Part shown: positions 44,908 through 59,699 of the stretch, one piece after another
Layout: every line of letters begins with the position of its first letter
Numbering within the stretch: position 1 is the first letter of the stretch
Source: Colletotrichum lupini
Lineage: Eukaryota; Ascomycota; Sordariomycetes; Glomerellales; Glomerellaceae
DNA: 64,000 nucleotides
Assembly: GCF_023278565.1 (NCBI RefSeq)
Contig: NC_064677.1
Location: 2,232,001 to 2,296,000 of the forward strand
Direction of reading: 5' to 3'
Program-made: the position numbers and the translations under genes
Notes under the pieces: generated by a model
The model's database searches: none
What the model was told of the DNA's origin: nothing
The model's input: only the letters and a program-made list of their open reading frames with translations

Positions 44908-45427
44908 TTTTTTTTTCTCCCCTACTTCTTGCCTCCTCCTCCGATCTTCAAAATCCCTTTTCCCTCCCACAACCTCCCCCCCTCCTCCCACACAAAACTC
45001 TTCCCACCTTACAAAAACAAAAGGGATTATATTCCTTCAACCCCCCATCCCCCTCACCGACACATCACATTTCATCACCTGTTCTCTTGTCTTTTCTTTG
45101 ACGCATCTTGGGAAAAGCAAGTCTTCGGAACTAATCGTCGTGCGCCTGAGCACTACGCGCCTGCCTAATAGACGAACACCGAGAAGGACAAACTTTGGAA
45201 AGTCAACGCCCCGACTTTCTGTTTCTTCTCCCTCTTTTTTTCCATCCTTCGGTTTGCTTTTCTCTCAACCGCGGACCGGCTTCCTTTCACTTCGACTTTT
45301 TACTCTTTCGCTGTTTTCTCAGTCGTTTCGAGAGTAATCCGACCACGTCGATCGATTCCACATACCCTTCCGTCGACACTCGAGCAAACAAAGTCTTCCA
45401 ACTACAGTCACGATCAAATCACCCATC
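44908..45427 (+). promoter_or_regulatory. Long pyrimidine-rich, ATG-free ded1 leader/core promoter
   Basis: About 520 bases immediately before the ded1 start are strongly C/T-rich, with T-runs at 44908-44917 and 45233-45242. No ATG occurs from 44823 to the start codon at 45428. Long CT-rich regions around the transcription start are typical of highly expressed fungal genes. The transcription start itself cannot be placed. Confidence 0.6.
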
Positions 45428-47578
<2,151 letters not shown>

Positions 47579-49553
47579 GCATTTTCCCATCACGACATCT
47601 GGCGACTGTGAAACAGACGGTAGTCTCGCGGTACGCCGCCAGGCAGCTTTTGCAACTAGCTGCGAGTTTTCAAGTTTCTTTTTTCCTTTGGGTTTGCGCG
47701 CATGGGTCGACATGGTACGCATTCATCGTCACGCTTTTTTCTGCATTTCGACTTCTTTTTTTCGACACGGCGACATGACCCCGAGAGCCAACGGTTGTGC
47801 CTCTCAAACCCCAACGAGAAGCATCATCGGGTGTTCGGACAGGCATCGGCATCGATAGAGAGCATTTCTTTGATTTTGCTGGACCGAAACTCCATGATAC
47901 CCTTAGATCGACATTGGGAAAAGCTTTGAGAATCGGCAGAGCTGCATGACAACACATGCGATGTGCTGCAGCGTGGCCGGATCTACGGATACACGACACG
48001 GATCCTGGATCTGCCTACGCATTACGACGATCATGTTTCTGCTTTTCTACCAGCGTTTTCCCCCGAAGGGCATATTCGACGCTTTTCGATGATAGAAGGG
48101 TCATGCATCTCGCCGTGCATACAATAGACAAAAGTGGATTTTCTCGGTCGTCTGGTCATCATCGACGCTGCAGGTCTGCCTCCGGGGCAAACAGGGCAGG
48201 GCAGCGATATTGAGGACAAGGCGGCGGAAATAGACTGGACTGGTAATGGAAGGTTCGGATGGACGGTCGACAGAACGGATAATCACAAGACGTTTTGAGA
48301 GCGGGAACCAGTGGCCCTCCCAGGCACAGATTAGGGATTCAAAGGGAGGGGATACAAAAGTTCTTGCTCTTAATCGATAATGGCCACAACATGGACATGG
48401 TCTTCAAGCTCCTGCAATGGAAAAGGAATTGCGGGGGGCTGGAGGCATCAGAGACTTCGGTCTTGGGTTCGGGGCGAGGCGGCCGTGCAAGGCCATCCCC
48501 TGGTAGACAGCCAGTCTGGACTGAGAAGTCCCAATAAAAACAGATTCTGATAAAACCACATGGAAGCGCAGCATGCTTGAAGTGATTCGTGATGCTTGTA
48601 GTCAAGGATGGTGGGAGCACCCCCTACTGATGATCTGCGGTGAAGCCAAGCAACTCGCAGCCTACCATCCTCGTGAGAGCACAGTTCCTCTTGCCTCAGA
48701 CTCGCCAACCCCGAAGACTCTGGTCGATTGTCTGGCTAACTACGTTCCCTCCCAGACTGTGTCACGTCCAGTTCGCCGGGTCAGCGAGACCATCACAAAT
48801 GATGAACAGGCTCAAAGTATCCACTGCAAACGCTAGAACGAGGTCTCAGAAGAGGGGAGTTGACACAGGTTCATGAAACACCACCAGCATCAACTACGGC
48901 AGAATTTCTCTATTTACATATAAATAAAGAAAAACGACTTTGTTCGCTGTTTGTCAATCGACGGCTAGCTATTTAGAGTGTCATGTGAGTTGTGGCCTGT
49001 GACGAAGAGTTAGTGGAGTTTATCCGGAGAAACCTGGCCTCGACGTCAGGCTGTGGCCCCAAAGGTAGGTACGTACAGACCATATGTAGGGGCCGCGGGC
49101 GAGCCTGGAATTTTAGTGGTTGGGGTCAGCCTGACGCGCTCCCCCAAATCGTGAGCTCTGAAGTGGGCTCCGTGCCTCGCTTTTCAGTGATAGTTGGCGG
49201 GATCTCAGCATCAGCAGCTGGTCTGGGCGGTGGACAAAGTCCAATCCAATTCAGCCCGTTACATGGTACTTACGCCCATCCATCAATCAATTCCTCCCCC
49301 TTCACCTAATTTTACAAACCATCACTTTTCCAACAACCACCCATCCCTTAATCCAGACAGCTACCAGTTAGACAATCGCGATAGTCGCGGCGGCCGCACC
49401 CCGTTCCGCATTCGTGTTATGAGCTCAACGACACTGCATCCATGATCGCAAGCCATCCGAGTCTTCCTTGCATCAATCGACAGTGCCGTTTGACCAACGT
49501 TGCGCCTTCCTTCCACGTCGCCCGCTTCTCCCGATTCTACTGCGGGCGGCACA
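47579..49553. other. Gene-free stretch between ded1 and ies1
   Basis: About 2 kb between two genes on the same strand: the ded1 3' end, then the ies1 promoter. Short frames overlap on both strands without motifs. An A/T-rich patch lies at about 48900-48960. A GGTAGGTACGTAC word occurs near 49063. No RNA gene was recognised. Confidence 0.5.
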
Positions 49554-51613
49554 ATGTCAGACGCAGAGGCGCCTACGTCTCCGGCGCGCGGCGATGAGGG
49601 CAAATCTTTCCTCTCGCAAGCGATGACCGAAGATGACGATACCCGCATGATGGACGGAACCCCCGAGCCGGGCGAGAAGACCACGGGCCGTGGCAAGGGC
49701 AAGAACGCAGCAAAGGAATCGGCCGGAGCGGTCACGGGAAAGATCCGACACCTGAAAAAAGAAGACGGCGAGCCGCTGTGGCGCAAAGATATTCAATACG
49801 ACTTTCTGAAAGCCATCTTCGATGACGAGACAACAGTCTTCACCAACTCGTACGAGCCCGAGAAGCCTCGCCAGAACTTTGCCGATCTCTACATCGACAC
49901 AATGTCTCGTAGCAGCAAGACCAGCAAGGTCCTTCGCGACAAACTCCTTACCGATCGAGCCGCAGCAAAAGGCATGGCCATGGTCTGTCTGCTGGTCAAC
50001 ATTGGCAGAATGAATACAACGCTCAATTGTCAGTCCATCTTCACTATCAGCGTCTCTAGATATATGCTAACATGCATGCAGTCTTCCCAGAGATGCGAGC
50101 CCAGCTGCGAACCTACCATGCCATTCCCTCGCTCCAGGCGCACCAAGACGCGCATGCATACAAGCAACTCCAGGATGCTCCGAGATTGAAATCTATCCTA
50201 AAGGGTGGTGCTGAGGACCGCGAAGAGCCTTCGAGTCTTAATAAGATCAAGGCTCAGGAAGTTCCCCGGACAAACCCTGTCAACCTCTTGTTCGTCATCT
50301 GCCAGTCGGCTTCCAAGATCGCCGAGTTGCACTTCCCGCCCGGACGAGAATTCCACGACCTAGTCATGAAGACCAATTTCTCCAGCACGTCACGCGCCAA
50401 GGCATTCCTCTGGATCATGTGGTTCTACCTAGAGTCTGACTTTACGGAGGAGGGCTGCGACGAGAACCCATTTGGCCCCGGTGTGGACTATGGTGTCGAT
50501 GTGGCCAACCAGGGCGTACCCGAATTAGAAGATATGACCCCTGAAGAAGAGGCTCTCGAGAACGTTGATGAAGAGGTGGAAATCAAGTTTGGCGAGGAGA
50601 AGCAGAAGATGCGTGCAAAGATTCTGGAGGCGGACCAGGCCTACCTCGTCGACAGCCAGACGAAGCGAGGTTCAAGGACTTCTCGTGTAATGGCCGAGGA
50701 TGGGCCTGCCATCTTACCCCGTATCCGCCCTTCGAAACACGAGTCCGATATGGATAGCACCCGCTCGACACCACCGCCGAAAGCACTAGGACGGGGTCTT
50801 GGGGGTTCGGTCCGACGTGGCGGAGCACCTTTAAAGTACCAAATTTTCGAAGCCTCATCGCCAGCCGGTCCAGCCCACGGTTCAGCGGAGGGCATTGTTG
50901 CAAGAAAGCCCCGACCTCCCACAGCGCATCAAATTGCGGTGGAGAGGAACCGAAATCAGAGAGTCGAATACATCCTCGACCGTGGCATAAGGAGACAACA
51001 CCACAAGGCCAGGAAGTTTAGACGGCAGGATGGCGCGGTGTACCGAGCCTACAAGCGTATCCAGCAGATGCCGAATCCGTTTGATGACAGCGAGGGCGAA
51101 GATGGCCCACAGCGACAGTTGGCTTCTTCCGGCGATAAGACCGTCGGCGCCTTTCGTCAAAAGGGTTTTGGTGGGCTAGTGCTCTTAACTACAGAGAACG
51201 ACGATTTTGGTGAAGAGGCAAGCGCCTACGCTGCAGCGTTCAGACGCACATCACGACGGCTGGCTCGCTGGTCTGCTCACCAAGGGGAACCCCTTGGTGT
51301 TATTCCTCCTAGGAAGCGGAAGAAGGCCGATGGCGAGACGAACGGTCACGGTGAAGCTGGCGACATGACCATGGATCTAGACACACAAAGGGCCTCGGAA
51401 GCTGCAGATGGATCACAATCTCGGATGAATGGCGATGTCGACGGTGACGAGACTCTCGGCGACATCACGATGGGAGATATGACCAAGGACGATGTCGACG
51501 ATGCGGACAAGACGGCTGCGCCCGACGACGACGAAGAGCTTGACGATATGGATAGGTCCCTTCTCGGCCTTGCGGCTGATGATGCAGAGGACTCCGCCTC
51601 CGACGACGAGTAG
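49554..51613 (+). CDS. ies1: INO80 chromatin-remodelling complex subunit Ies1
   Basis: Fungal-specific Ies1-type subunit of the INO80 nucleosome remodeller, acting in the nucleus. Exons are 49554-50028 and 50082-51613, giving 668 residues with phase closing. The conserved core begins at about residue 63: KIRHLKKEDGEPLWRKDIQY, DFLKAIFDDETTVFTNSYEP, FADLYIDTMSRSSKTSKVLR, KLLTDRAAAKGMAMVCLLVN. It continues across the intron as FFPEMRAQLRTYHAIPSLQA, then NPVNLLFVICQSASKIAELHFPPGREF and SRAKAFLWIMWFYLESDF. A later conserved part reads RVEYILDRGIRRQHHKARKFRR. The N-terminus and the acidic Asp/Glu-rich C-terminal 100 residues are disordered. Identification rests on recall of the conserved core; biochemical assignment in this organism is inference. 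Confidence 0.88.
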
Positions 51614-54029
51614 AAACCGTACCGAAAGACGGCTCTTTCACCCCGCTCGGATGGCCAACGCCGTAGCGGACGGCGGCGCACAGGTTGATGAACCTCTGTA
51701 GCCACCGTCGTCGTCGGGCGACGGCCGCAAGACGGGGGCTGTATTGATCTTCTTTCATTTTTAGTTGGTCGTTTCTTAGACTTGTGGGCGTAGGAGTTGT
51801 ATACTAGCTGGAACGATGGAACAAATACACCAAAAATTGGGCGCGATGGCAATGGGAAGGAGGGGCGGTGGGAAACATTTCAAGACGCTCGAGTAGGAGG
51901 CTTCTTATAGGGCGTGTCTGGGGTGGTTTCCCTGTGGCTTTTTTGTACGGGCTTTCTTTATTTTGTCTTGCTAGTCTCCTTTTTCCTCAGCTTCGTTCCC
52001 GTCGTGCCGCAGTATGGCGCGCAAGTAAGTTACAATAGACGTCATAAATCATTCTTGATGGCCCCATGCTGCCTGCGTGCTGTAGTTGGGACGGCATTTT
52101 TTGAAGGCGAGAAGTTGAGGCAGACGCCATTGATTATGATTGTCCTCGGGGTAGTAATTGACTAGCCTTGAACCTATTTCCAAGAGAAACAATTGAAGTT
52201 GTTCGACGAGTATAGGGGCTCCGACTTGTCCGAGATTCGAAGGCGTGCTTTGGGGTTGACGACACCACTGTGACGGAGGGCAGTGTAGCAGCAGACTGCG
52301 GTTAGATGTCATCTTCTTTACTCGTCTAAACAGGATACTCTTTGGCGACTTCTTTTCAACGTCCTCTCGCTAAAGAAAGTTGATCACTTCGTTTACGTCG
52401 GGTCATGAAGTACAGTCGCGCGGAATCAAGATGCATCCATCAGGCCGTAGAGACTCTTAGCTTTACAGTCCACACCTCGTTCCCAAATGTTGGTTTCACC
52501 AGAGTGAGGGTGATGGTCACTGATTTTATCAAATCGAGAGCTGTGCAAGTCTTCAGATTAGTAGAGGACTCTAGATGATAAAATGTACACAAATGGATAT
52601 GTCCTCGTAAAGAGCCATGATTAGGTATGCTTGACTTTCATTGTCCGGGGAAGGGACTTGATGTCGCAACTCTGCAGCGTGCTTGCGTGATTACTTCCCC
52701 AGACGAGAGGCTCAAAATTAAGATTCTCATCTACCCGGTCTCCGTCCCCGCCGAAAAGCAACTACATTCGATACTTTTTCATAAATACCGCCGGTATGAG
52801 GTGTAATACTGGAGAAGAGAGGATCGATTGCTGGATTCCTTGACTGGTTTGATACCAAGGGGAAATTAGGTATACCCTTGTCTATACCCAATTCAAATTG
52901 TACATGGCAACGTGTGGTCTTCCGGACAGAGAAAAAGTATTGATTACTCTGATGGCCTTCGAGGATGCATGTGGTGCAGCGGCAGGAGAAAGAACAACAG
53001 CTCATGCTACCAGGCACTTCGTCTTATTTCATTTCGGTATTGTATTTCGTTTGATGATTAGTTGCGTCAAGTCGTCTCATTACATCTCGTCACTGCAGGT
53101 GTATCGCTCTACGACTGACTGGAGAACTCAACGGCTATCTTGGACTAATAACTCTAGACCCTCCTTCCTGAACCCGATGTCCCATACTGCAGACGACCTC
53201 TAGCCCTGCTTCGTTTGTGGAGCAGACCTACGCGAGCACCTGGGTTCGCTCTCAGCAGTCGACCGAGCACTGGGCCTCATTCTGTGAGGCTGTTGGGGCA
53301 GTCAACAGAGACAAGGCAACTCTCCAGGCTCACAGCGTAGAGTGCAAGTAGCAGTTAGGTAGGTAGGTAGATGCCGATGCCTGCCACACCGCAACTTCAG
53401 GTCCTGCCACCGAATCAACGATTGACAGAGTCACTGGATGCGCCGGAAGAGAAGGAAACTAAGCATTAGACCTTTGACTCAGATCGGCCGATGGATCAAC
53501 ATGTCCGAACGGTTGGTTACCTACAGGTAGGCAGTACTTGAGCTACGTGGACGATACGCTTGGCCGGGTTGACTGCCTAGCAGCCGCACCTGAATGGGTG
53601 TGGGTGGTTGAAGCGGATGTTCATGTACCTACTAACCTACCTGCGCGCGCCTGCTTATAAATACAACTGCGTTCACGCGAGGTGTAACTCTGCAACCAAC
53701 AACGCGCGCGGGATCGTTACGAGGGAAACTCCGCGACCATGTGTCAGATCGGGACAAAGCAGCTGCGGAGTTGCAAATGAAGAAGTAAGAAAGACAATAA
53801 TTACGCCGCGCAGTCGATGTGAGCACCTCGGCCCAGTGGGTTCAAGATCGACTTTGGTTGCCTTGTCAAATACAAGAAGTGTTGATCTGACAATGTCACT
53901 TTCCAGAACTCATCTCGATTCATTGTGGTTTTCGTGCCCGTCTGTAGTCGTGTGACACAGCCACTGCCACACTACACAGCCACAGGCTGTGTGCCATAAC
54001 TAGTAGCGACCAGCCACAACTGTACATAG
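51614..54029. other. Gene-free stretch between ies1 and the AT-rich block
   Basis: About 2.4 kb of normal-composition sequence after the last gene. Open frames are short and without motifs. TAGG tandem units occur at 53357-53370 and ACCTACC-type words near 53635. A perfect 8-bp inverted repeat with a 3-base loop (acacagcc-aca-ggctgtgt) lies at 53974-53992, just before the composition change. Confidence 0.5.
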
Positions 54030-54067
54030 GGGCTTCTGCCCACATTAAGGGCTTCTGCCCACATTAC
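54030..54067. repeat. 19-bp tandem direct repeat at the edge of the AT-rich block
   Basis: The sequence gggcttctgcccacatta occurs twice in direct tandem with a 19-base period (54030-54048 and 54049-54067). Sequence to the left is normal; to the right CpA and TpG almost vanish. It may mark a repeat boundary or insertion edge. Confidence 0.85.
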
Positions 54068-57000
54068 TTAGAAGAATTAACTACTACTTAACACATTATA
54101 TTAACCCTACTTTTACCCCTAGCAATCTAGTAATATAACTTATAATACGACCTAGTACTAGGAATTTCTTTTTTATTAGCCTATTATTAAGATTTAATTT
54201 ACTAAATAATCCTTACTCTACCCCTATAAAAATATAACTAATAATAACTAAGCTAAAAGCTAAATAACTATTACGTTTTTATATTAATAATATAAACTAC
54301 TCCTACGTAATAAGAGTTATAAACGCTAATTAACGTTATATAATATACGTATTATAGCGAGCTAACTAAATTATTAATATTTATATTAATAAAATTAAAC
54401 TAAACTACTTTATTAAATTTTTAAAATCGGTATAGGGAGTTAATATAATAATCTAATAAATTTATATTATAAAGTTCGATTACTAACTAATATTATTTAA
54501 TAACGTTTAATTAATAACTCTTACTTAACTATAGTCGTCGCTTATTATACCTTTAGTACTAATAATAATATATATTACTAACCTAAGTAACTACCTCGAT
54601 TTAAAAAGTCTTATTACTAACCTAAATAGCTACTACCTACGCCCTTCTTTACTTAGTAACTACGACGAGTTAATAAAGCTTTTTAAAATAGTAAATAATA
54701 ATATAAATAATAATAACTAACCTACGGGTAATAATAACCTAATAAATAATCTTTTTACTGATATAATTACCTAAATTACTATAATAGTAGCTTTAATTAT
54801 AAATAATATAAATAATAATAACGATAGTAGTTAATAATTAACTCTTAAACTTAATAATAATTAGTTTATATCCCTAAAGTTAGAAAAGATTAGATATTTC
54901 GATTTAACTAGTTATAATAATTCGAAGTATAGTATTACCTTTAGTACTAAGTTTACTACTTATATTAACGTTTATATTTTTTATAATAAGCTTTAATATT
55001 TCGTAATAATTAGAAGTAATATAGTTATTAAAGAGGTATAATTATCTTATTTACTAAGTATAGTATTAATATAATATATTACTAAGCTTATATAACTAAA
55101 ATAACTAGCTCTATTTAATTACGAAATATAAATTATTACTAAGACTTTATAAAAGTAAAATACGAGACGGCTTGCCTACTTTTGGAAATAGTAGTCCTAA
55201 TATACTATTTTTAGTACTTACTATACTAAGTAATTCTTAGCTACGCTATCCCTCGCTATTTTTATAAGCTTATATAAAGAGCGCTTACCCTACTTAACGT
55301 ACCGATATACCTCGAAGTTCTTTTTATATCTCTTCTTCCTCACTATATTTATTTACGTAACTTACTTTTTTTATCGGCCCTAGCTATATATACTTTTTAT
55401 TATAATACTTATATAACGTTAATAACCTTTCTTAAGCTCTTATCTTTTATAATAATTTAAATAATAAACTAAGGTTTTTATTAAAACTAACTAAAGCTAG
55501 CTAGAAGTAGACTTATATCTTTACTTTTAATTACTTATAGCGGGTATACCAATATTAAATATAGTATACCCTATTTAATAAGCTTCGGTCTCTTTTATTA
55601 TAATAATATTATTAATTCCTTTAGTATCTAGCCGCTTTTAGTAATTCTGTTTACCTCGTTTAGTATCTTACGCTTACCCCTTATGTTAATTACTAATATT
55701 AAATATTAAAAACGCCTAGTAAAGCGCCTAGCGGGCCCATTACCTATTCTTATAAACCTCTCTACTTACTTACTATATTCCCCTCGCCTTATTATTAGAC
55801 CTAATATTACCTCTTTTAAAAATTTAAGAAATAAATAGTAACTACGGAATACGCTATAAGATTATATAACCGTATATAATAGTCCGAGACGTCGTATTAC
55901 TTTAATATACTATATTAAGTATTATAACGAGCGCTTAGAAGAAGGCCCTTAGTCTAAGCCCTTTTTTTAATAAAAAGAGGTAAGTATTAATTACGAATTA
56001 ATATATTTAGGAATTACTAATCTTTTTACTTTAATAATAATTAGAGTATTAATAGTAGTAATAAGAAACTTAGTATATATTATAAAAACTAATTTTTAGC
56101 TTACTTACGAGCTAAGAGAGGGTAATATTTACTTTATTATAAGATACTTATACTTCGAGAACGTATTAATTAGGGGCTATAATAGCTAGTACTAATAAAA
56201 TTACTTTATCAAATAATTTACGTCTCGACTATAGCCTAAAGTTATTATCCGCTTTAATAAGATAATAGTAATAAGAACGGCCTTATATATTTAAAATAAA
56301 GTACGCTAAACGCTTTATTACTAAATAATAGCTTACTTCTTAAGGTAGCTTAGCTTATATAATATTAGTCCGGGCCTAGGATATAAATTAAGAAATAATC
56401 TTTTATTAAGACTATTAAAATAAGCTTATGCTAATATTTTAGAATATTTAGTTATAATAGGGCTCTTAAGAACGGCTATAAATAGTTACGGAAGTCTTTA
56501 TAATATTATAATCTCTTAAGAAACGGCGTTATAAATATTATAAAAAATTAAGCTATAAGTACTTAACTAGCGAGGTTATAATATAAGTATAAGTATATTA
56601 TAAAACTAAAGCTTATAAAGTCCTTTATAAAGGCTCTACTTTATAAAAAGTTCTTTTATAATACGATCTATATACCGGTTACTAAGTTATTAATATTTTA
56701 TTACTAACTATATCCTAAATTTATTAAAATTACTCCCTTTTTACGTAACTTTAATTCTTAAAGTTATGACGTAATATTTTTTTTAATACTAATAATAAAG
56801 CTATTAATATTATTATTTATAATAAATTCTATAAGGTATTAATAATATCCTTTTTTATTTAAGAATAAGGTATTACTCCTATCTCCTTATTTAATAAATA
56901 CTTTATTATTATTATTTAATAATAGCGCGCTAATTAATTACTAAGCTAGTAATACGTATTTATAATAAAATATTTTAATTATTATAATATATAAAAGCCC

Positions 57001-59699
57001 GCCTAACCTCGTAATTATTATTATTACTAAGTTATTAAGTATAATAAAAAACTTTCTCCCGTTATTAATCGTATATTTATTTTTTTCTTTCCCCTTTTTA
57101 TTTAGTAACCGTTTTATAAACCTTTTCCTATATAACTATACTTTTCTTTTTATAATATTCTAATTTTATATCGTTTTTTAATTATAACTTTCTTATTATA
57201 CTATTACTAAGTATTTACTAAAATATTTATTATTTTATATATCTAAGATATACTTAATATAAAATATAATTTTAAAAAAGGCTTTTATAATCTCTATAAT
57301 AATATTTCTTATATACGCTACTTAGTTAATATATATCGTAATATTAATAAGCTCGTTTATTTTATTAACGCTTACGTTACTAAGTATATTATTTATTAAA
57401 TTAATAAGAAAAAGTATTTTACTATAAGTTATTAAGTCCTTGCTAATTTATTACTAAAATATTAAGCTAATAATATTTTTTAAGTTCTTAAAAAGCTATA
57501 TAGCGCCGCTTAGTTTATTTAAAATACCCTTATAAAGTTCTATAATATGAAGTAGTAGGGTAGCCTTAATTTTATAAATATAGCCGCGTTCTTTATACTT
57601 TTAATTATATTATTAATATATAAAAAAAGGTTATTACGTATATTACTAACCCGTTAGTAAGTAATAAAAAGAAAAAGGTCTATTTTAAATAAGTTACTTT
57701 TTAAAAGCTCGTTACTAACTACGAATATTTAAACTTATTAATCTCGATTATAATAAGTTATTAGCGATCGTTTAGTAAATTTTCTTTTTATTAATTTAGA
57801 TTTCTTTTTTTAAGTTAGTATTTTTAATATTAATAATAAAGCTAAGATTATTTTTTATTTTAGTTATTTTTAGCTAGCTTATTTTTATAATAATAATTAT
57901 ATAACTACTCTATAAAATAACCTCGACGCTCTAGCTTAGTATTATAAAAAAACTCCTTAGGGTATTATTATTATATATATTTAAGAGTTTTTTATTTTCC
58001 TTACTTTTTATAAACGCGTCGTTAAGTTTTTAATAAATAAAGTACTTATTTATATTATTATTATATATAGTACTACTCTTATTTCTTATAATCCTAAAAC
58101 TTAAACTCTTATTAAAAAACGTACTTTTATTATTAACTATATTCTTAATAATAATAACGAGCGGGATAACTTTAAATTTAAATTTAAACTTAATAAATCT
58201 TAATATAAAAATACTAAATTTAAAGAGCTTAATAATAATTTAAAAAATTCTCTTTTTTAATATTATAATAAGCGCTACTATTTTAATATTAATAACTTAC
58301 TAACCCCTATTTATAACGCTCTTTTTAATATAAATAAGGGTTCCCTAGCCCTTAGTTATATTATTTTAAATTTTAATAAAACTAATATTACGCTCTTTTT
58401 GCTCTAAGTAAAAGCTTTATAATAGCTTAATAAAGTTATTATTTATATTAAAATTAAAATTACGGGTTATAATTAATAGTTCGACGTTAATAAGTTATTT
58501 ATAAATATTAATATTATTAAGGTCCTTTAACTTAATTAAGATTATAATAGTATTATTTTAAATAACGTCCCCCGTTCCTAACTTATTATTAATAATAATA
58601 ATATTACGCCCCTTATTTTATTTTTTATTTTACTTTTTATTATAACTCTTATTATACTTCTTATTACGGCTTTTAATAATAACTAAGTAGCGAAGGCTTT
58701 ATAAACTATTATTATTAATAAATATAATATTCTATATAATTTCGACTACTTCCTTCTTACTTATTATAATATTGATAAAGTTAATAGCTTTATTCTAAGT
58801 AATTAGCTAAGTATATATATAAAGCCTCTCTATTTCTTACTTATTAAGTAAATTATTATTACTAATTATTATATTTTAGAAGTATATATTAGAGCTATTA
58901 TTATTATTCTTAATATTACGTAGGGTATTCCTCCTATATAGCTAAATCTTAATAATCTCTTAGTAATATGTTACTAAAAGTTATAATACTATATTCTTTT
59001 TTTAAGAATTACGCTAAGCTAAATAAAAAGGGTTCTATAAAGTATTATTAATTAACTTATTTTTAATAACTTTTTATTATAAACCTAACGTTTATTATCC
59101 TATTTTATATATACCCTTTTCTTATAATATTTAAATCTTTTAACTATTTTTATTACCCCTTTAAAATATTTAATAAGCTTTTATATATTATATTTAATAA
59201 ACTACTTAGCTTATTAAATAAAATATTATAAATTTCTTCCCTCGCCTTATTTCGTAACGATTTCTTTAACTTTTTAAATATTTTACTTATTTTCTAACTT
59301 CAAAAAATTTACTATTTAATTACTAACCGTTTAGTAATTTCCCTATAGTTTAAGCTAAAAAACTAGGAAAATATTATATATTTTCTAATACTATTTTGAA
59401 AAATGTACTTAGTAAGCCTATTCCCTACCCTTTTAGTTATTACTATTTTAATATATCTCGGCGCTAGTTTATTATTTCTAAATTATATATTTTTTATTAA
59501 TAAGCCAACGACCTCTTTATAATTAAACTCCTTTAGGGTATATCTTTTATTATAATAAGCTACTTAGTTCTTAAAAACTTATATTTATATTTATATAGCC
59601 TAGGCCCTAATTTCCTTAATTTCTTAAACCCTTTTTTAAACCCCTTAGATTATAGCTTTATAATTAAATATATATTTAATATACTTAAAATAATAGCTA

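Noticed and set aside
51914..52165. 83-codon frame with a hydrophobic N-terminus downstream of ies1
   Set aside because: It begins at a non-ATG codon, lies in the ies1 3' region, and has no family match or splice partners that I can see.
57300..57640. Coherent stop-interrupted plus-strand reading, possibly Helitron-like or another transposase
   Set aside because: Resemblance is too weak after RIP to name a family; reported only as unassigned RIPed DNA.
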